Assembly: GCA_017462125.1 (NCBI GenBank)
Contig: JAFTRQ010000074.1
Span: forward strand, 24,969-88,968
Length of the DNA stretch: 64,000 bases
Direction: 5' to 3'
Source of the DNA: Clostridia bacterium
GTDB taxonomy: Bacteria; Bacillota_A; Clostridia; Oscillospirales; CAG-272
Below the pieces are notes generated by a model, which had not been told where the DNA came from, did not search any database, and saw only the letters and a list, made by a program, of their open reading frames with translations. Positions 8,838 to 17,567 of this stretch are shown piece after piece (the stretch's first letter is position 1; each line of letters begins with the position of its first letter). The position numbers were made by a program, and so were the translations under genes.

Positions 8838-9119
8838 TGCTTCCGCATTTTCGCTTCAATTTTCTTTCACTCACATAATGAACTTGCGTTGCCCCTCCGC
8901 AGGCGCATAGTCGTACGCCTCTCCTCGACGCTTCGCTTACACTCGGCGAGCCCTACTCCTTGCTTATGCGGTTTCGCTTCACAAAAACGCTCCACAGGAG
9001 CCTTTTTGCTTGCTCGCCCTACCCCCTGCAACTGCGTTGCGGCGCGCTATCGGAGCACAGCTTCAATTTCTGTTACTTAGAATAGAAAAAGCAGAACAAA
9101 CCCAAGGTTTGTTCTGCTT
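8816..9119. repeat. Pair of 27-bp direct repeats enclosing a 250-bp segment
   Basis: Positions 8816-8842 and 9093-9119 are the same 27 bases except for one (AGAACAAACYCAAGG, then TTTGTTCTGCTT). Both copies form a terminator hairpin. The right copy is the natural terminator of tRNA-Pro; the left copy lies at the far end of a non-coding stretch. Confidence 0.85.
8843..9083. other. Non-coding structured segment between duplicated terminators
   Basis: About 240 bases with no believable gene. A plus-strand open frame through it has an Arg/Ser/Leu-rich composition with no family features. It contains small hairpins, notably GCTCC-aca-GGAGC at 8989-9001 with T runs on both sides, so termination either way is possible, and AGGCG/CGCCT near 8900-8917. 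From general familiarity with clostridial genomes it resembles dispersed intergenic repeats, but no second copy lies in this window. Confidence 0.5.
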
Positions 9120-9124
9120 TTTCT
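9084..9124 (-). terminator. tRNA-Pro terminator, 18-bp perfect hairpin
   Basis: Arms AGAAAAAGCAGAACAAAC (9084-9101) and GTTTGTTCTGCTTTTTCT (9107-9124) with a 5-base loop. On the minus strand a T run ends the second arm. The first arm begins at the last base of the encoded CCA of the tRNA. Confidence 0.9.
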
Positions 9125-9199
9125 GGTCTGAGTGACAAGACTTGAACTTGCGGCCTCTACCACCCCAAGGTAGCGCGCTACCAGCTGCGCCACACCCAG
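9124..9199 (-). tRNA. tRNA-Pro, anticodon GGG
   Basis: A 76-base cloverleaf including an encoded CCA. The acceptor stem CTGGGTG pairs with CACTCAG (one G-U pair), and the discriminator is A. The D arm is GCGC...GCGC. The anticodon stem CTACC/GGTAG encloses loop TTGGGGT, giving anticodon GGG (9164-9166) with G37, normal for proline. The T arm contains TTCAAGT. It reads CCC and CCU codons. Confidence 0.96.
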
Positions 9200-9351
9200 A
9201 AACCTATTTTTGTGTCATCTCTTGACGACTTGAACATTATACCACATATTTTGAGGTTTGTCAATACTTATTTGAAATTTTATCTGTGAAAAAAAGCCGA
9301 TTTTCGAGTCTCGTTTTTGGTTATTTTCAACAATTGAGCAAGTCCACGACG

Positions 9352-10083
9352 TCACTTTTCATTTACATCCGAAGTGCTGTTCAGCGACCAACCGTGATCG
9401 CCGTGATAGATCATCTGACGTGTCATACCGCCGTCGACACAGATATTCTCGCCTGTAATGAATCCTGCCATATCCGAGCACAAATACAGTACCATATTGG
9501 CGATATCGGGAGGATTACCTACTCTGCCCACAGGCTGTTGCGTGGCATCGGCTCCCTCATACACGGTATAAGCGTTATCGATCCATCCGGGAGAAACCGA
9601 ATTGACACGCACCTTGCCCGCAAGACTTGTAGCCATTGCGTGAGTAAGCGCAGAGATACCTCCCTTTGCCGCCGTATAGCTCTCGGTTTCGGGTTGGCTC
9701 ATACGGTCTCTCGACGATGAGATATTAACGATGCTTGCTCCGTTGGCAAAATGAGGAGCAAAGAGCTTGGAAAGATAGAACGGAGCGGTCACCCCTACCC
9801 TCAAGGCATATTCAAAATCCTCATAGCTTCCGTTGGTTATGCCGCGCATCAAGGGTGCGGCATTATTGATGAGATAATCAATATGACCGTACTGACCGAT
9901 CACCTTCTCGGCAAAGCGTTCCAACACCTTCTTATCTGCAAGATCGCCCACGAAATAATCGTTTTCGAGCACGTCGATGACACAAACTGCAGCCCCCGCC
10001 GCCTCAAATTGCTCACGGATACATTTTCCGATACCGCGCGCGCCGCCTGTCACAACTGCGATTTTATTTTGAAAATTGAACAT
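9352..10083 (-). CDS. SDR family NAD(P)-dependent oxidoreductase
   Basis: A 243-residue short-chain dehydrogenase/reductase, expected to oxidise or reduce an alcohol/ketone with NAD(P)(H). Cofactor motif TGGARGIG is near residue 12, the structural NNAA motif is near ~75, and the catalytic serine lies ahead of YTAAK (Tyr and Lys of the active site, ~135). The length matches the classical SDR group. I chose ATG 10083 because GGAG lies six bases before it; another in-frame ATG at 10095 has its Shine-Dalgarno sequence too close. It is the last gene of a leftward run that starts with the M48 peptidase gene at 13590. The substrate is not predictable. Confidence 0.93.
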   Translation of the reverse strand: MFNFQNKIAVVTGGARGIGKCIREQFEAAGAAVCVIDVLENDYFVGDLADKKVLERFAEKVIGQYGHIDYLINNAAPLMRGITNGSYEDFEYALRVGVTAPFYLSKLFAPHFANGASIVNISSSRDRMSQPETESYTAAKGGISALTHAMATSLAGKVRVNSVSPGWIDNAYTVYEGADATQQPVGRVGNPPDIANMVLYLCSDMAGFITGENICVDGGMTRQMIYHGDHGWSLNSTSDVNEK

Positions 10084-10139
10084 TGCATACTCCATTTCTC
10101 CGCCGGATGGCGGTACGAATCACACCGTGTGATGCCTTG

Positions 10140-10493
10140 TTAATTACCCCGCATAATTTTTTCCATAGGCTTTCCCTTGGCAAGCTCGTCAACAAGCTTA
10201 TCAAGATAGCGCATTTCACGCATCAAAGGCTCCTCCACCGTCTCCACGCGAACACCGCAAACCACACCTGTGATCAACCCTCGCTTCGCATTAGGCGCGG
10301 GGGCATTTCGGAAAAAGTCGCCATAAGTCAGATCGGTTTCAAGAAATGCCTCGATCTGCTCGGCCGTATATCCTGTCAACCACACGGTCAATTCAAGCAC
10401 CTCGGCACGTGTACGGCTTTTTTTCTCTGCCTTGGCGATCAGCAACGGGTAGACCCTTGAAAACAGCATATTATAGATTTTTTCGTTGCCCAT
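10140..10493 (-). CDS. DUF2200 family protein
   Basis: A 117-residue soluble protein matching the DUF2200 family in length and pattern. It has an N-terminal [20 protein letters not shown], the central [10 protein letters not shown] segment, the core GVVCGVRVE and the tail [19 protein letters not shown]. The family is widespread in bacteria and has no established biochemical role. The start at 10493 is favoured because AGGAG is nine bases upstream; an ATG three codons earlier directly abuts that site. It is spaced 27 bases from the upstream cyclase-family gene and 56 from the downstream SDR gene, consistent with one operon. Confidence 0.9.
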   Translation of the reverse strand: MGNEKIYNMLFSRVYPLLIAKAEKKSRTRAEVLELTVWLTGYTAEQIEAFLETDLTYGDFFRNAPAPNAKRGLITGVVCGVRVETVEEPLMREMRYLDKLVDELAKGKPMEKIMRGN

Positions 10494-10520
10494 AAGCTTC
10501 ATCTCCTACGTGAAAAGGTA

Positions 10521-11126
10521 TCAATATCGGATTCCGTCGACCAAGATCGCTCTGCAGGGCGCGCCCTCGGCCCCTCCAAGAGAAAGCGGCGCGGCACACA
10601 GCCAATAAACTCCCTCGGGTACGTTTTCCAATCGGATTCCCTCCAAAAGAACGATAGATTTTGAAAGAAGAATCTGATGCACCTTCATTGGCGCATTCTC
10701 TGGTCCCACGCTTTGAGATTCATTTCCCAGCAGGTCGATCGCGGCTTCCGCAAATACGCTTGCGGCTTCACACGACACCTCTGCGTCACCCTTGATCAAA
10801 ATTCGCTTTGCCGCCTCCCTATCGGATTCTCTTGCGCGAAGCAATATACGCTCAGCGTCACGGGCATTCAACGTGCCCTCGTGCTCGGCGACGTACGCGA
10901 GTCCAACTGTTTTGGATAGCGGAAGCTGCTCTACCGTAGCACCTTCGGACAGGAAATGAGCCGGCGCGTCAATATGGGTGCCGTTATGGGCACACATTTC
11001 AAACGCAGTAAGGTTATAGAGGTCGCCCTGCTCCATTGAACAAAGCACTTCTCTTTTAGGCGCAGGATCTCCCGGGTAGACCCGACAGGTGAATATTTCC
11101 TGAGATATATCGTAGATCTTCATCAT
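10521..11126 (-). CDS. Cyclase-family metal-dependent hydrolase (kynurenine formamidase-like)
   Basis: A 201-residue protein of the cyclase superfamily that includes kynurenine formamidase, a metal-dependent amidohydrolase-type fold. The metal-binding signature HNGTHIDAPAHF is clear near residue 50. A start at 11126 (or the adjacent ATG at 11123) follows ten bases after the stop of the PatB-type gene. The frame stays open further upstream, but that extension overlaps the upstream gene and has no family character. The family acts on N-formylkynurenine and also on other amides and cyclic substrates. Beside a pyridoxal-phosphate C-S lyase and an SDR it may act on an amino-acid derivative, which is inference only. 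Confidence 0.88.
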   Translation of the reverse strand: MMKIYDISQEIFTCRVYPGDPAPKREVLCSMEQGDLYNLTAFEMCAHNGTHIDAPAHFLSEGATVEQLPLSKTVGLAYVAEHEGTLNARDAERILLRARESDREAAKRILIKGDAEVSCEAASVFAEAAIDLLGNESQSVGPENAPMKVHQILLSKSIVLLEGIRLENVPEGVYWLCAAPLSLGGAEGAPCRAILVDGIRY

Positions 11127-11136
11127 CACACCGAAA

Positions 11137-12342
11137 TTATTTATTGAAAACGTATTTATCCAAACGGTCAAACGCCTCCTTGACGCGGGACAGCGGCAGG
11201 GCAAGATTGACACGGATATGGGTCGTACCGCCGTGAGCCGTACCGTTCTGCCATGCGACACCTACGTTCCAACCCGCCTTGACAAGCTCATCAAGAGTCA
11301 TTTTATGCTTTTCAAGCCACTCCGCGCAGTCGATAAACAGCATATAGGTTCCCTGCGGCTTCGACACGCTGACACCCTCAAAGTGCTCGTTTACGTAATT
11401 GCATGCATAATCCACATTCTGCTCGATGACCTGACAAAGCTCGTCCGTCCATTCATAGCCCTCGTCCTTGTAAGCGCCGATCAGCGCGTACATCGACAGC
11501 ACGTTCATGGAATTATAATGGGTCAGAGACGACTCTTTATTGACCCTGTCGCGCAAGCGTTCGTTATAGATCACGTGATATGCTCCGATAAGTCCCGCTA
11601 AATTGAAGGTCTTTGAGGGAGCGTACATTGCAACCGTTCGGTTTTTTGCATCCTCACTGACAGACTGCGTGGGAATATGCTTGTGCCCCGGCAAAATGAT
11701 ATCCGACCAGATCTCGTCCGACACCACGTAAACGTCGTGCTTCCGATAGATCTCCATTGCGCGCTCGATCTCCCATCTCTCCCACACTCTGCCCGTAGGA
11801 TTGTGCGGAGAGCAAAAGATCGCCGCGTGGATATGCTTTTCCGTGAGCTTTCGCTCCATATCCTCAAAGTCCATACGCCAAATGCCCTCACTGTCCTGTA
11901 CGAGTCGACTTTCCACGATATCGTATCCGTTATTTTGCAGGCTCACCGTAAAGCCCATATAAACGGGGGCAAGAACAAGCACACTGTCTCCGCGCGAGCA
12001 AAAGGTGCCAAGAGCGGAAAGCACACCGCCAAGCACGCCGTTTTCGTATCCGATATGCTCGGGCGTGAGACCGCTGACTCCGTTGCGCAAGCTTTGCCAA
12101 CGGATAATGGAATCGAAATACTCCCTTCTCGGGTCAAAATAGCCGAAAGCAGGATGCTTTACTCTCTCAGCAATCGCTTCGCACACGGTAGGCACGGTAG
12201 CAAAGTTCATATCGGCAACCCACATAGGAATGGGATCAAAGCCTTCCTGAGGAGCATCGGGCGCCCAACCGCTACCAAGAGCATCAACTGCAAGTGCATC
12301 CATACCGCGACGGTCAATAATAGATTCAAAATCGTATTTCAT
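11137..12342 (-). CDS. PatB/MalY-type pyridoxal-phosphate C-S lyase (aminotransferase fold I)
   Basis: A 401-residue fold-type I PLP enzyme like B. subtilis PatB and E. coli MalY, which cleave cystathionine or cysteine conjugates to a thiol, pyruvate and ammonia. Features are the N-terminal PMWVADMNFATVP loop typical of this subgroup, FCSPHNPTGRVW (~175), VSDEIWSDI (~205, Asp that contacts the PLP nitrogen) and the Schiff-base lysine in APSKTFNLAGL (~240). The C-terminal Arg in HIRVNLALP binds the substrate carboxylate. It sits between the M48 peptidase gene (21-base gap) and the cyclase gene (10-base gap). A role in methionine salvage or thiol release is likely, but the physiological substrate is unknown. 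Confidence 0.93.
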   Translation of the reverse strand: MKYDFESIIDRRGMDALAVDALGSGWAPDAPQEGFDPIPMWVADMNFATVPTVCEAIAERVKHPAFGYFDPRREYFDSIIRWQSLRNGVSGLTPEHIGYENGVLGGVLSALGTFCSRGDSVLVLAPVYMGFTVSLQNNGYDIVESRLVQDSEGIWRMDFEDMERKLTEKHIHAAIFCSPHNPTGRVWERWEIERAMEIYRKHDVYVVSDEIWSDIILPGHKHIPTQSVSEDAKNRTVAMYAPSKTFNLAGLIGAYHVIYNERLRDRVNKESSLTHYNSMNVLSMYALIGAYKDEGYEWTDELCQVIEQNVDYACNYVNEHFEGVSVSKPQGTYMLFIDCAEWLEKHKMTLDELVKAGWNVGVAWQNGTAHGGTTHIRVNLALPLSRVKEAFDRLDKYVFNK

Positions 12343-12363
12343 AAAGTTAGTCCTCCGGGTTTT

Positions 12364-13590
12364 TCAGATATTTTTCATTGCCTTCTCGACCTCCTCGACG
12401 CGTCTGTCAAGGGGCGGATGACTGTATTCAAGCACCACGTTGAGCTTGGAGGGCGCAAGATGGGAGAAATTGTCCTTGGCAAGCTTTTTGAACGCGCTGA
12501 TCATCGCTGTGCCATAGCCCTCGATTACCGCTTGGCGGTCTGCCCTGTATTCGTGCGCACGGCTCATAGCGTTGAGGATCAGGCTGATAAGCGGCTGAAG
12601 CACGCCAAGACCGATGCCAAGCAAAATATAAGTAAAGCCATAGTTGATACCGTCAAAGCCAAAAGCGGTATAAAGCTCGGGAAGACTCAGCGCACCCCAA
12701 GCCATAGCGCCGATAAGAAGCATATAGAAGACGTTCAATATCTGGGTCTTAAGCACGTCCTTGTGAAGTCCGTGCCCCATTTCGTGAGCAAAGATAGCGC
12801 AGATCTCGTCCTCGCTCATAGCGCTCAGAAGATTATCGTAAAGCACGATCGTCTTCATCTTGCCAAAGCCGGTAAAATAAGCGTTGAGCTTGGTGGTGCG
12901 GCGAGACGCGTCCATTACCTCGATAGCCTTTACCTTATAACCGTATTTGTTCAGAAGCGCCATCAGCTTTTCCTTCAGCTCGCCATCCTCAAGAGGGGTG
13001 AATTTGTTTCCGATGCGGCTGAAAACGGGATAAAGGAAGGTGAAAATCATAGCCCAACCGAAGGCGATCGCCGCAAAAAGCACGATCATCCAAACGCCGA
13101 GATTTTCATAAAGCACGGCGATGAGCATAGCAATACCTATCGACAAAAGAAGGCCTAAAGCAAGAGAACGTATCCTGTCAAAAATAAAGGTTTTGATGCT
13201 GGTGCGGTTGAAGCCGTACTTCTGCTCGATGATCATATTGGAAACGTAGCTTTCAATAACTCCGACTACCGTACCCACCGCGGTCTCGAGAAGCACCACC
13301 GCAAAGGTCTGCATAAAAAGCCTGTTCGGGAAAACCGATGCAAAAGCGGCGTAAACGTCCGTCGCCAGCAGAATAAGCGTTACCACACAGGACACTATGG
13401 CGGATACAATACTGAGTCTTGAGTGCTCCGCACTGTATTTCTTCCACTTTTCATAGGTCTCAGCATCGTAAACGTCCGAAAGATTTTTCGGAGTGGGATT
13501 ATTTGCCGAGCGATATTTTACAATACTCAGCACCAGTGAGTACAGGCTCCCCAAAAGTGCCAACAGGATCACGGTTATCTTTAAAGTCAT
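12364..13590 (-). CDS. M48 family membrane metallopeptidase (CAAX prenyl protease 1-like)
   Basis: A 408-residue integral membrane zinc protease. The zinc/catalytic motif is HEMGH within IFAHEMGHGLHKD (~275), and the third ligand region is HEYRADRQAV (~350). At least six hydrophobic spans flank it, with the arrangement of Ste24/CAAX-protease-like M48 enzymes instead of the shorter HtpX. Such bacterial proteins are thought to act in membrane protein quality control. A promoter lies at 13622-13650, so this is the first gene of the leftward operon ending at 9352. Confidence 0.93.
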   Translation of the reverse strand: MTLKITVILLALLGSLYSLVLSIVKYRSANNPTPKNLSDVYDAETYEKWKKYSAEHSRLSIVSAIVSCVVTLILLATDVYAAFASVFPNRLFMQTFAVVLLETAVGTVVGVIESYVSNMIIEQKYGFNRTSIKTFIFDRIRSLALGLLLSIGIAMLIAVLYENLGVWMIVLFAAIAFGWAMIFTFLYPVFSRIGNKFTPLEDGELKEKLMALLNKYGYKVKAIEVMDASRRTTKLNAYFTGFGKMKTIVLYDNLLSAMSEDEICAIFAHEMGHGLHKDVLKTQILNVFYMLLIGAMAWGALSLPELYTAFGFDGINYGFTYILLGIGLGVLQPLISLILNAMSRAHEYRADRQAVIEGYGTAMISAFKKLAKDNFSHLAPSKLNVVLEYSHPPLDRRVEEVEKAMKNI

Positions 13591-13621
13591 GACAGTTCCT
13601 CCAAAGGATTATGATACTCTC

Positions 13622-13650
13622 ATTTTATCACAAATTGATTGGAATTGCAA
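13622..13650 (-). promoter_or_regulatory. Promoter of the M48-PatB-cyclase-DUF2200-SDR operon
   Basis: On the minus strand: TTGCAA (13645-13650), 17-base spacer, TAAAAT (13622-13627). Confidence 0.65.
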
Positions 13651-13702
13651 GCCCTTCTCTCCACGCGGACGCAAATATTTATACTCCAATGGTGAAAAAG
13701 AC

Positions 13703-13731
13703 TTGAAAAAATGGTAAAAGGATGATATAAT
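13703..13731 (+). promoter_or_regulatory. Promoter of the GTPase-NYN gene
   Basis: TTGAAA (13703-13708), 17-base spacer, TATAAT (13726-13731) with an extended -10 (TGA before TATAAT). The 5' leader is only ~55 bases, with no attenuator of the kind seen before tet(M). Confidence 0.75.
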
Positions 13732-13793
13732 GATATGGTATATTATTCATTTTGGACTGTTTACAGCAAAATGCCGTGAGAGGAGGATTAGCC

Positions 13794-16379
13794 GTGAAAA
13801 AAAAGCTGACGATCGGGATACTTGCGCACGTAGACGCAGGAAAGACTACGTTGTCCGAGGCATTGCTTTATATTTCGGGCAGGATCCGTACTCTTGGACG
13901 AGTGGATCATAAAAACACGTATCTTGATACCAATGCGGTTGAGCGAGAGCGAGGCATTACGATCTTCTCAAAGCAAGCACGCTTTTCAAGTGAGTGTTGC
14001 GATTTCATTTTGTTGGATACTCCCGGTCACGTGGATTTTTCCGCAGAGACCGAGAGAGTGCTCTCGCTTTTAGACTATGCCATACTTGTTGTCAGCGCGC
14101 CCGACGGTGTGCAAAATCACACCCGTACGCTTTGGCAGTTACTTGAATTCTACAACGTACCGACCTTTATTTTCGTCAACAAGACCGACGTTTGCATCAA
14201 GCTGAAGGAGGATCTTGAAGCAGAGATCGCAAAAGCGCTCTCTGCTCCCTGCATCGGCTTTTACGAGGCTCAAACCAAGAATGAGCTTGATGAAAAGTTT
14301 GCCATGGTGCGCGAGGAATTTCTTGACAGCTTTTTGGCGGGAGAAGCCATTGACGACGAGGATATTGCTACGCTTATCAGCCGCCGTCAGCTCTTTCCCT
14401 GTCTTTTCGGTTCCGCTCTGCGCATGACCGGTATTGATTTTCTGCTTGAAACGGTAGACAAATACACACTTTCTCCCGTATATGAAGGCGACAGATTCGG
14501 TGCAAGGGTCTACAAAATCGCCCGTGCCGGAGCCACACGTCTAACCTATATGAAGATCACGTCGGGCAGGCTGACTGCTCGGGATGAGTTGACATACCTT
14601 GCAGCCGACGGGCAGAGATACACCGAAAAGGTCAGTCAGCTTCGGCTTTATTCGGGAGACAAATTTGAGCAGACGGATTCTGTAGAAGCGGGTGAAATCT
14701 GCGCGGTCAGCGGCTTGTCCGCCACTTACGTAGGCTTAGGACTCGGTCTCGAGAGCAATACCTGCAAGCCGATCCTTGAGCCCGTGCTCTCCTACCGTAT
14801 CCAGCTTCCTCCCGAATGTGACCCCGTGCTCTACTTTCCCAAGCTCAAGGAGCTTGAAGAGGAAGAGCCCTCCCTGCACCTTTTGTGGAACGAGGAGCTG
14901 AGACAGATCGAGGCAAGATTGATGGGCGATATTCAGATCGACCTTTTGAAGCATTTGATACGCGAGCGTTTTTCCGTTGATTGTACCCTTGATGCGGGAA
15001 AGATCCTCTACAAAGAGAAGGCGGCAAAAAAAGCGATCGGTGTCGGTCATTTTGAGCCTCTGCGTCACTACGCAGAGGTACAGCTGCTCATCGAGCCACA
15101 GCCCAAGGGCACAGGCTTGATATTTGATACAAGGCTTCCCGAAAACACTCTTGACCTCAATTGGCAGAGGCTGATCCTCTCACACCTGTACGAAAAGAAT
15201 CACCGCGGCGTGCTCATCGGTGCATCGCTGACCGATACTAAGATCACGCTTGTGGCAGGAAAAGCCCATCTGAAGCACACGGAGGGCGGTGATTTCCGCG
15301 AGGCTACCTTGCGCGCGGTGCGACACGGACTGATGAAATCGGGATGCGTTTTGCTTGAGCCATATTATAAATTCCAATTGGATATTCCCTGCAACGCCGT
15401 AGGAAAGGCAATGTCAGATCTGCAGATACGCGGAGCAGAATTTGAGATCGAGAGCTCTGACGAGGAAATGACCACGATCACGGGCAGAGCACCCGTATCC
15501 GAGCTTCACGATTACACCCGAGAGGTGATATCCTACACGCGCGGAAACGGTAGGCTCTTCTGTACATCCGACGGCTACGAGCCCTGCCACAACCAAGAGG
15601 AGATCGTGACCTCCGCAGGCTACGACCCCGAGGCAGACCTTGAAAACACTCCCCATTCCGTATTTTGCGCACACGGCGCGGGCTTTGTCGTCCCTTGGCA
15701 GCAGGTGGACAGCTACAAGCATCTTGAGGCAACCATAGCACTTGCTCCAAACAGCGAAACGATCATTCCGAAGGCTACCACGCTGGCGCGCAAATACAGC
15801 ATCAGCGACGAGGAATTGGAGGCTATTATGCTCCGCGAATTCGGTCCTATCAAGCGAAAGCGATACAGCGAGCCCAAGAGCATTTCGGCAGAAAAAAGCG
15901 CGAAGGTCCCCAAGGTTAAGGCGGTCAAGCCTCAGAGACGAATGGTGATCGTTGACGGCTACAATCTGATCTATTCGCAGGAGGTGCTGAAGGGAACTGC
16001 CGATTTCAGCCTCGAAAAGGCGCGAGACGAGCTGATGGACGTTATGAGCAATTACGTCGCTTACACCAAAAACGAGCTTGTGCTTGTTTTTGACGCTTAT
16101 CTTGTAAAGGACGGCGAGGGCTCGGAATTCACGCGCGACGGCTTCAAGGTGGTCTTTACCAAAGCCGATCAGACCGCAGATGCATACATCGAAAGAATGA
16201 TGCACGAGCTCGGCCCCGATTACAGCATCCGTATGGTTACGGACGATAGGCTTTTGCAATTCTCCGCCGTTCACTCGGGCATTTTGCGTATGACTGCAAA
16301 GGAATTTTGGGACGAGGTCACACAGGTTGGCAACGAGATCACAGAGTTTGTCAAAAAGCTTGCCGAGCGACAGGAATAA
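13794..16379 (+). CDS. TetM/EF-G-like translational GTPase fused to a YacP-like NYN nuclease domain
   Basis: 861 residues. The first ~640 follow the order of ribosomal protection proteins and EF-G: G1 AHVDAGKTTL (~11-20), G2 RGITIF, G3 DTPGH, G4 NKTD, then domain II and the EF-G-like domains III-V. Tet(M)-type proteins end near 640. This one continues through a basic linker (~685-712) into a C-terminal domain beginning RRMVIVDGYNLIY (~714), with VFDAY, ADAYIERM and VTDDRLLQF. These are the conserved acidic positions of the NYN domain of YacP, a proposed RNase. The GTG at 13794 is chosen because AGGAGG lies seven bases upstream. A plausible role is ribosome rescue coupled to RNA cleavage; tetracycline resistance is possible but unproven. 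Confidence 0.92.
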   Translation: MKKKLTIGILAHVDAGKTTLSEALLYISGRIRTLGRVDHKNTYLDTNAVERERGITIFSKQARFSSECCDFILLDTPGHVDFSAETERVLSLLDYAILVVSAPDGVQNHTRTLWQLLEFYNVPTFIFVNKTDVCIKLKEDLEAEIAKALSAPCIGFYEAQTKNELDEKFAMVREEFLDSFLAGEAIDDEDIATLISRRQLFPCLFGSALRMTGIDFLLETVDKYTLSPVYEGDRFGARVYKIARAGATRLTYMKITSGRLTARDELTYLAADGQRYTEKVSQLRLYSGDKFEQTDSVEAGEICAVSGLSATYVGLGLGLESNTCKPILEPVLSYRIQLPPECDPVLYFPKLKELEEEEPSLHLLWNEELRQIEARLMGDIQIDLLKHLIRERFSVDCTLDAGKILYKEKAAKKAIGVGHFEPLRHYAEVQLLIEPQPKGTGLIFDTRLPENTLDLNWQRLILSHLYEKNHRGVLIGASLTDTKITLVAGKAHLKHTEGGDFREATLRAVRHGLMKSGCVLLEPYYKFQLDIPCNAVGKAMSDLQIRGAEFEIESSDEEMTTITGRAPVSELHDYTREVISYTRGNGRLFCTSDGYEPCHNQEEIVTSAGYDPEADLENTPHSVFCAHGAGFVVPWQQVDSYKHLEATIALAPNSETIIPKATTLARKYSISDEELEAIMLREFGPIKRKRYSEPKSISAEKSAKVPKVKAVKPQRRMVIVDGYNLIYSQEVLKGTADFSLEKARDELMDVMSNYVAYTKNELVLVFDAYLVKDGEGSEFTRDGFKVVFTKADQTADAYIERMMHELGPDYSIRMVTDDRLLQFSAVHSGILRMTAKEFWDEVTQVGNEITEFVKKLAERQE

Positions 16380-16409
16380 GCGCCGCGAGCTTCATAAATT
16401 ATAAAAGTA

Positions 16410-16459
16410 GAGGCTGAGACAATTGCTTTTTAAGCTTTTGTCTCAGCCTCTTCCTATTT
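16410..16459. terminator. Terminator between convergent genes
   Basis: 13-bp stem GAGGCTGAGACAA (16410-16422) with TTGTCTCAGCCTC (16438-16450), 15-base loop, then ttcctattt. It serves the plus-strand GTPase gene and possibly also the opposing gene. Confidence 0.75.
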
Positions 16460-16467
16460 ATTGTTTC

Positions 16468-17490
16468 TTATTCCCAGAAAGGCAGGGTAATTCCCTTTCC
16501 GGATTTCTTCGCGTCGCGGTAGCAACGTGCAGTGATAGCGATGTCAAGGATGCCCGCTCCAACAGCGTTAAAGTAGATGATCTCGGCGTCGTTCTCTCTT
16601 GGGGATTTCGTACCGTTAAGAATCTCGCCAAGCTCGGCGTGAATGTCGGAATCCTTGATCAGACCGTCTCTCCACATAAAAGCGACCGTGCTGATCATTC
16701 TGTGCTTGATGTTATCCCAATAGTCTACGACGATCTTGGACGAGCGGTTAATACACTCATAGTCAACCTCATAGTCCGCCATATTCATAACCAACGCGCC
16801 CTTTTTCAGCCACTCTCCCTTGATAAATGGCTCGGACGCAAGTGTTACGCAGTCAATAATATCGCTGTCTCTTGTTGCCATTTCCACGTCGAGAGTGGGA
16901 ATGACGGTGAGGTGGGGATACTTCTCTCTCGTTGCCGCGGCGAATCTCTCGGCATTGGCTAAAACGATGTCGTAGACGTAAAGCTTATTGATAGTGGGGC
17001 GACCGATAAGCGCCGCCTCAAGCTGTGTGGGAGCCTGTGCGCCCGCTCCACAGATCGTCATAGTGGAGGCATCGCTCTTGGCAAGGAGCTTAACGGCTAT
17101 ACCGCCCGAAGCGCCCGTTCTCATGGTGCTGACAGCCGTACCGTCCGCAATACAAACGGGAAGCTTGGTATCAGGATCGTTGAGGATCACGGTAACGCTT
17201 GCTCTGGGAAGTCCCTTTTTATAGTTCTGAGGACCGCTGCCGATCCACTTGATACCCGCCATATTGTATTCTCCGCCTATGTATCCGGGCATCGCGTTGA
17301 TCCTTCCGAGGGTGTTTTCATCCTCGGTGGTCTTGCCCCATCTCATAACGCATTTTCCGGGGGCGATCACATCGCCCTCCTGATTTATAACGTAAACTCG
17401 CTCGACGTCATGCATTGCGGCGCGCATATCCATAATGCCAAGCTCTTCCATAGCCTTATTGTTCAAAAAAATGATATCAACGTTGCTCAT
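16468..17490 (-). CDS. Ornithine cyclodeaminase / mu-crystallin family protein
   Basis: A 340-residue protein of the ornithine cyclodeaminase family, which binds NAD(P) and acts on amino or imino acids. The Rossmann glycine motif is TICGAGAQAPTQLEAAL (~150-165). Family landmarks are the conserved GKCVMRWG region (~45), GRINAMPGYIGG (~65), GIKWIGSGPQN (~80) and DGTAVSTMRTGASGG (~115-130). It resembles the clostridial subgroup that databases sometimes label tyramine oxidase subunit B, a name with thin support. A LysR regulator is encoded divergently and shares the intergenic region, so its inducer is probably a substrate of this enzyme. True ornithine cyclisation is not established. Confidence 0.9.
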   Translation of the reverse strand: MSNVDIIFLNNKAMEELGIMDMRAAMHDVERVYVINQEGDVIAPGKCVMRWGKTTEDENTLGRINAMPGYIGGEYNMAGIKWIGSGPQNYKKGLPRASVTVILNDPDTKLPVCIADGTAVSTMRTGASGGIAVKLLAKSDASTMTICGAGAQAPTQLEAALIGRPTINKLYVYDIVLANAERFAAATREKYPHLTVIPTLDVEMATRDSDIIDCVTLASEPFIKGEWLKKGALVMNMADYEVDYECINRSSKIVVDYWDNIKHRMISTVAFMWRDGLIKDSDIHAELGEILNGTKSPRENDAEIIYFNAVGAGILDIAITARCYRDAKKSGKGITLPFWE

Positions 17491-17520
17491 AATTATCTCC
17501 TTCGGTATTTACTGTATTTA

Positions 17521-17549
17521 ATTTTAGCACTTTCTTACCAGAATGTAAA
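17521..17549 (-). promoter_or_regulatory. Promoter of the ornithine cyclodeaminase-like gene
   Basis: On the minus strand: TTTACA (17544-17549), 17-base spacer, TAAAAT (17521-17526) with TGC before the -10 (extended type). Confidence 0.65.
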
Positions 17550-17567
17550 TAATTATGTAAAATGGTC

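Noticed and set aside
8796..9080. A 94-codon plus-strand open frame in the non-coding segment before tRNA-Pro
   Set aside because: It crosses a terminator hairpin, is Arg/Ser/Leu-rich without domain character, and looks like a repeat-derived spurious frame.
13794..16379. Calling the GTPase a tetracycline resistance gene such as tet(M) or tet(W)
   Set aside because: It has a C-terminal NYN fusion, no leader attenuator and no resistance-element context. Resistance cannot be claimed from homology to this superfamily.
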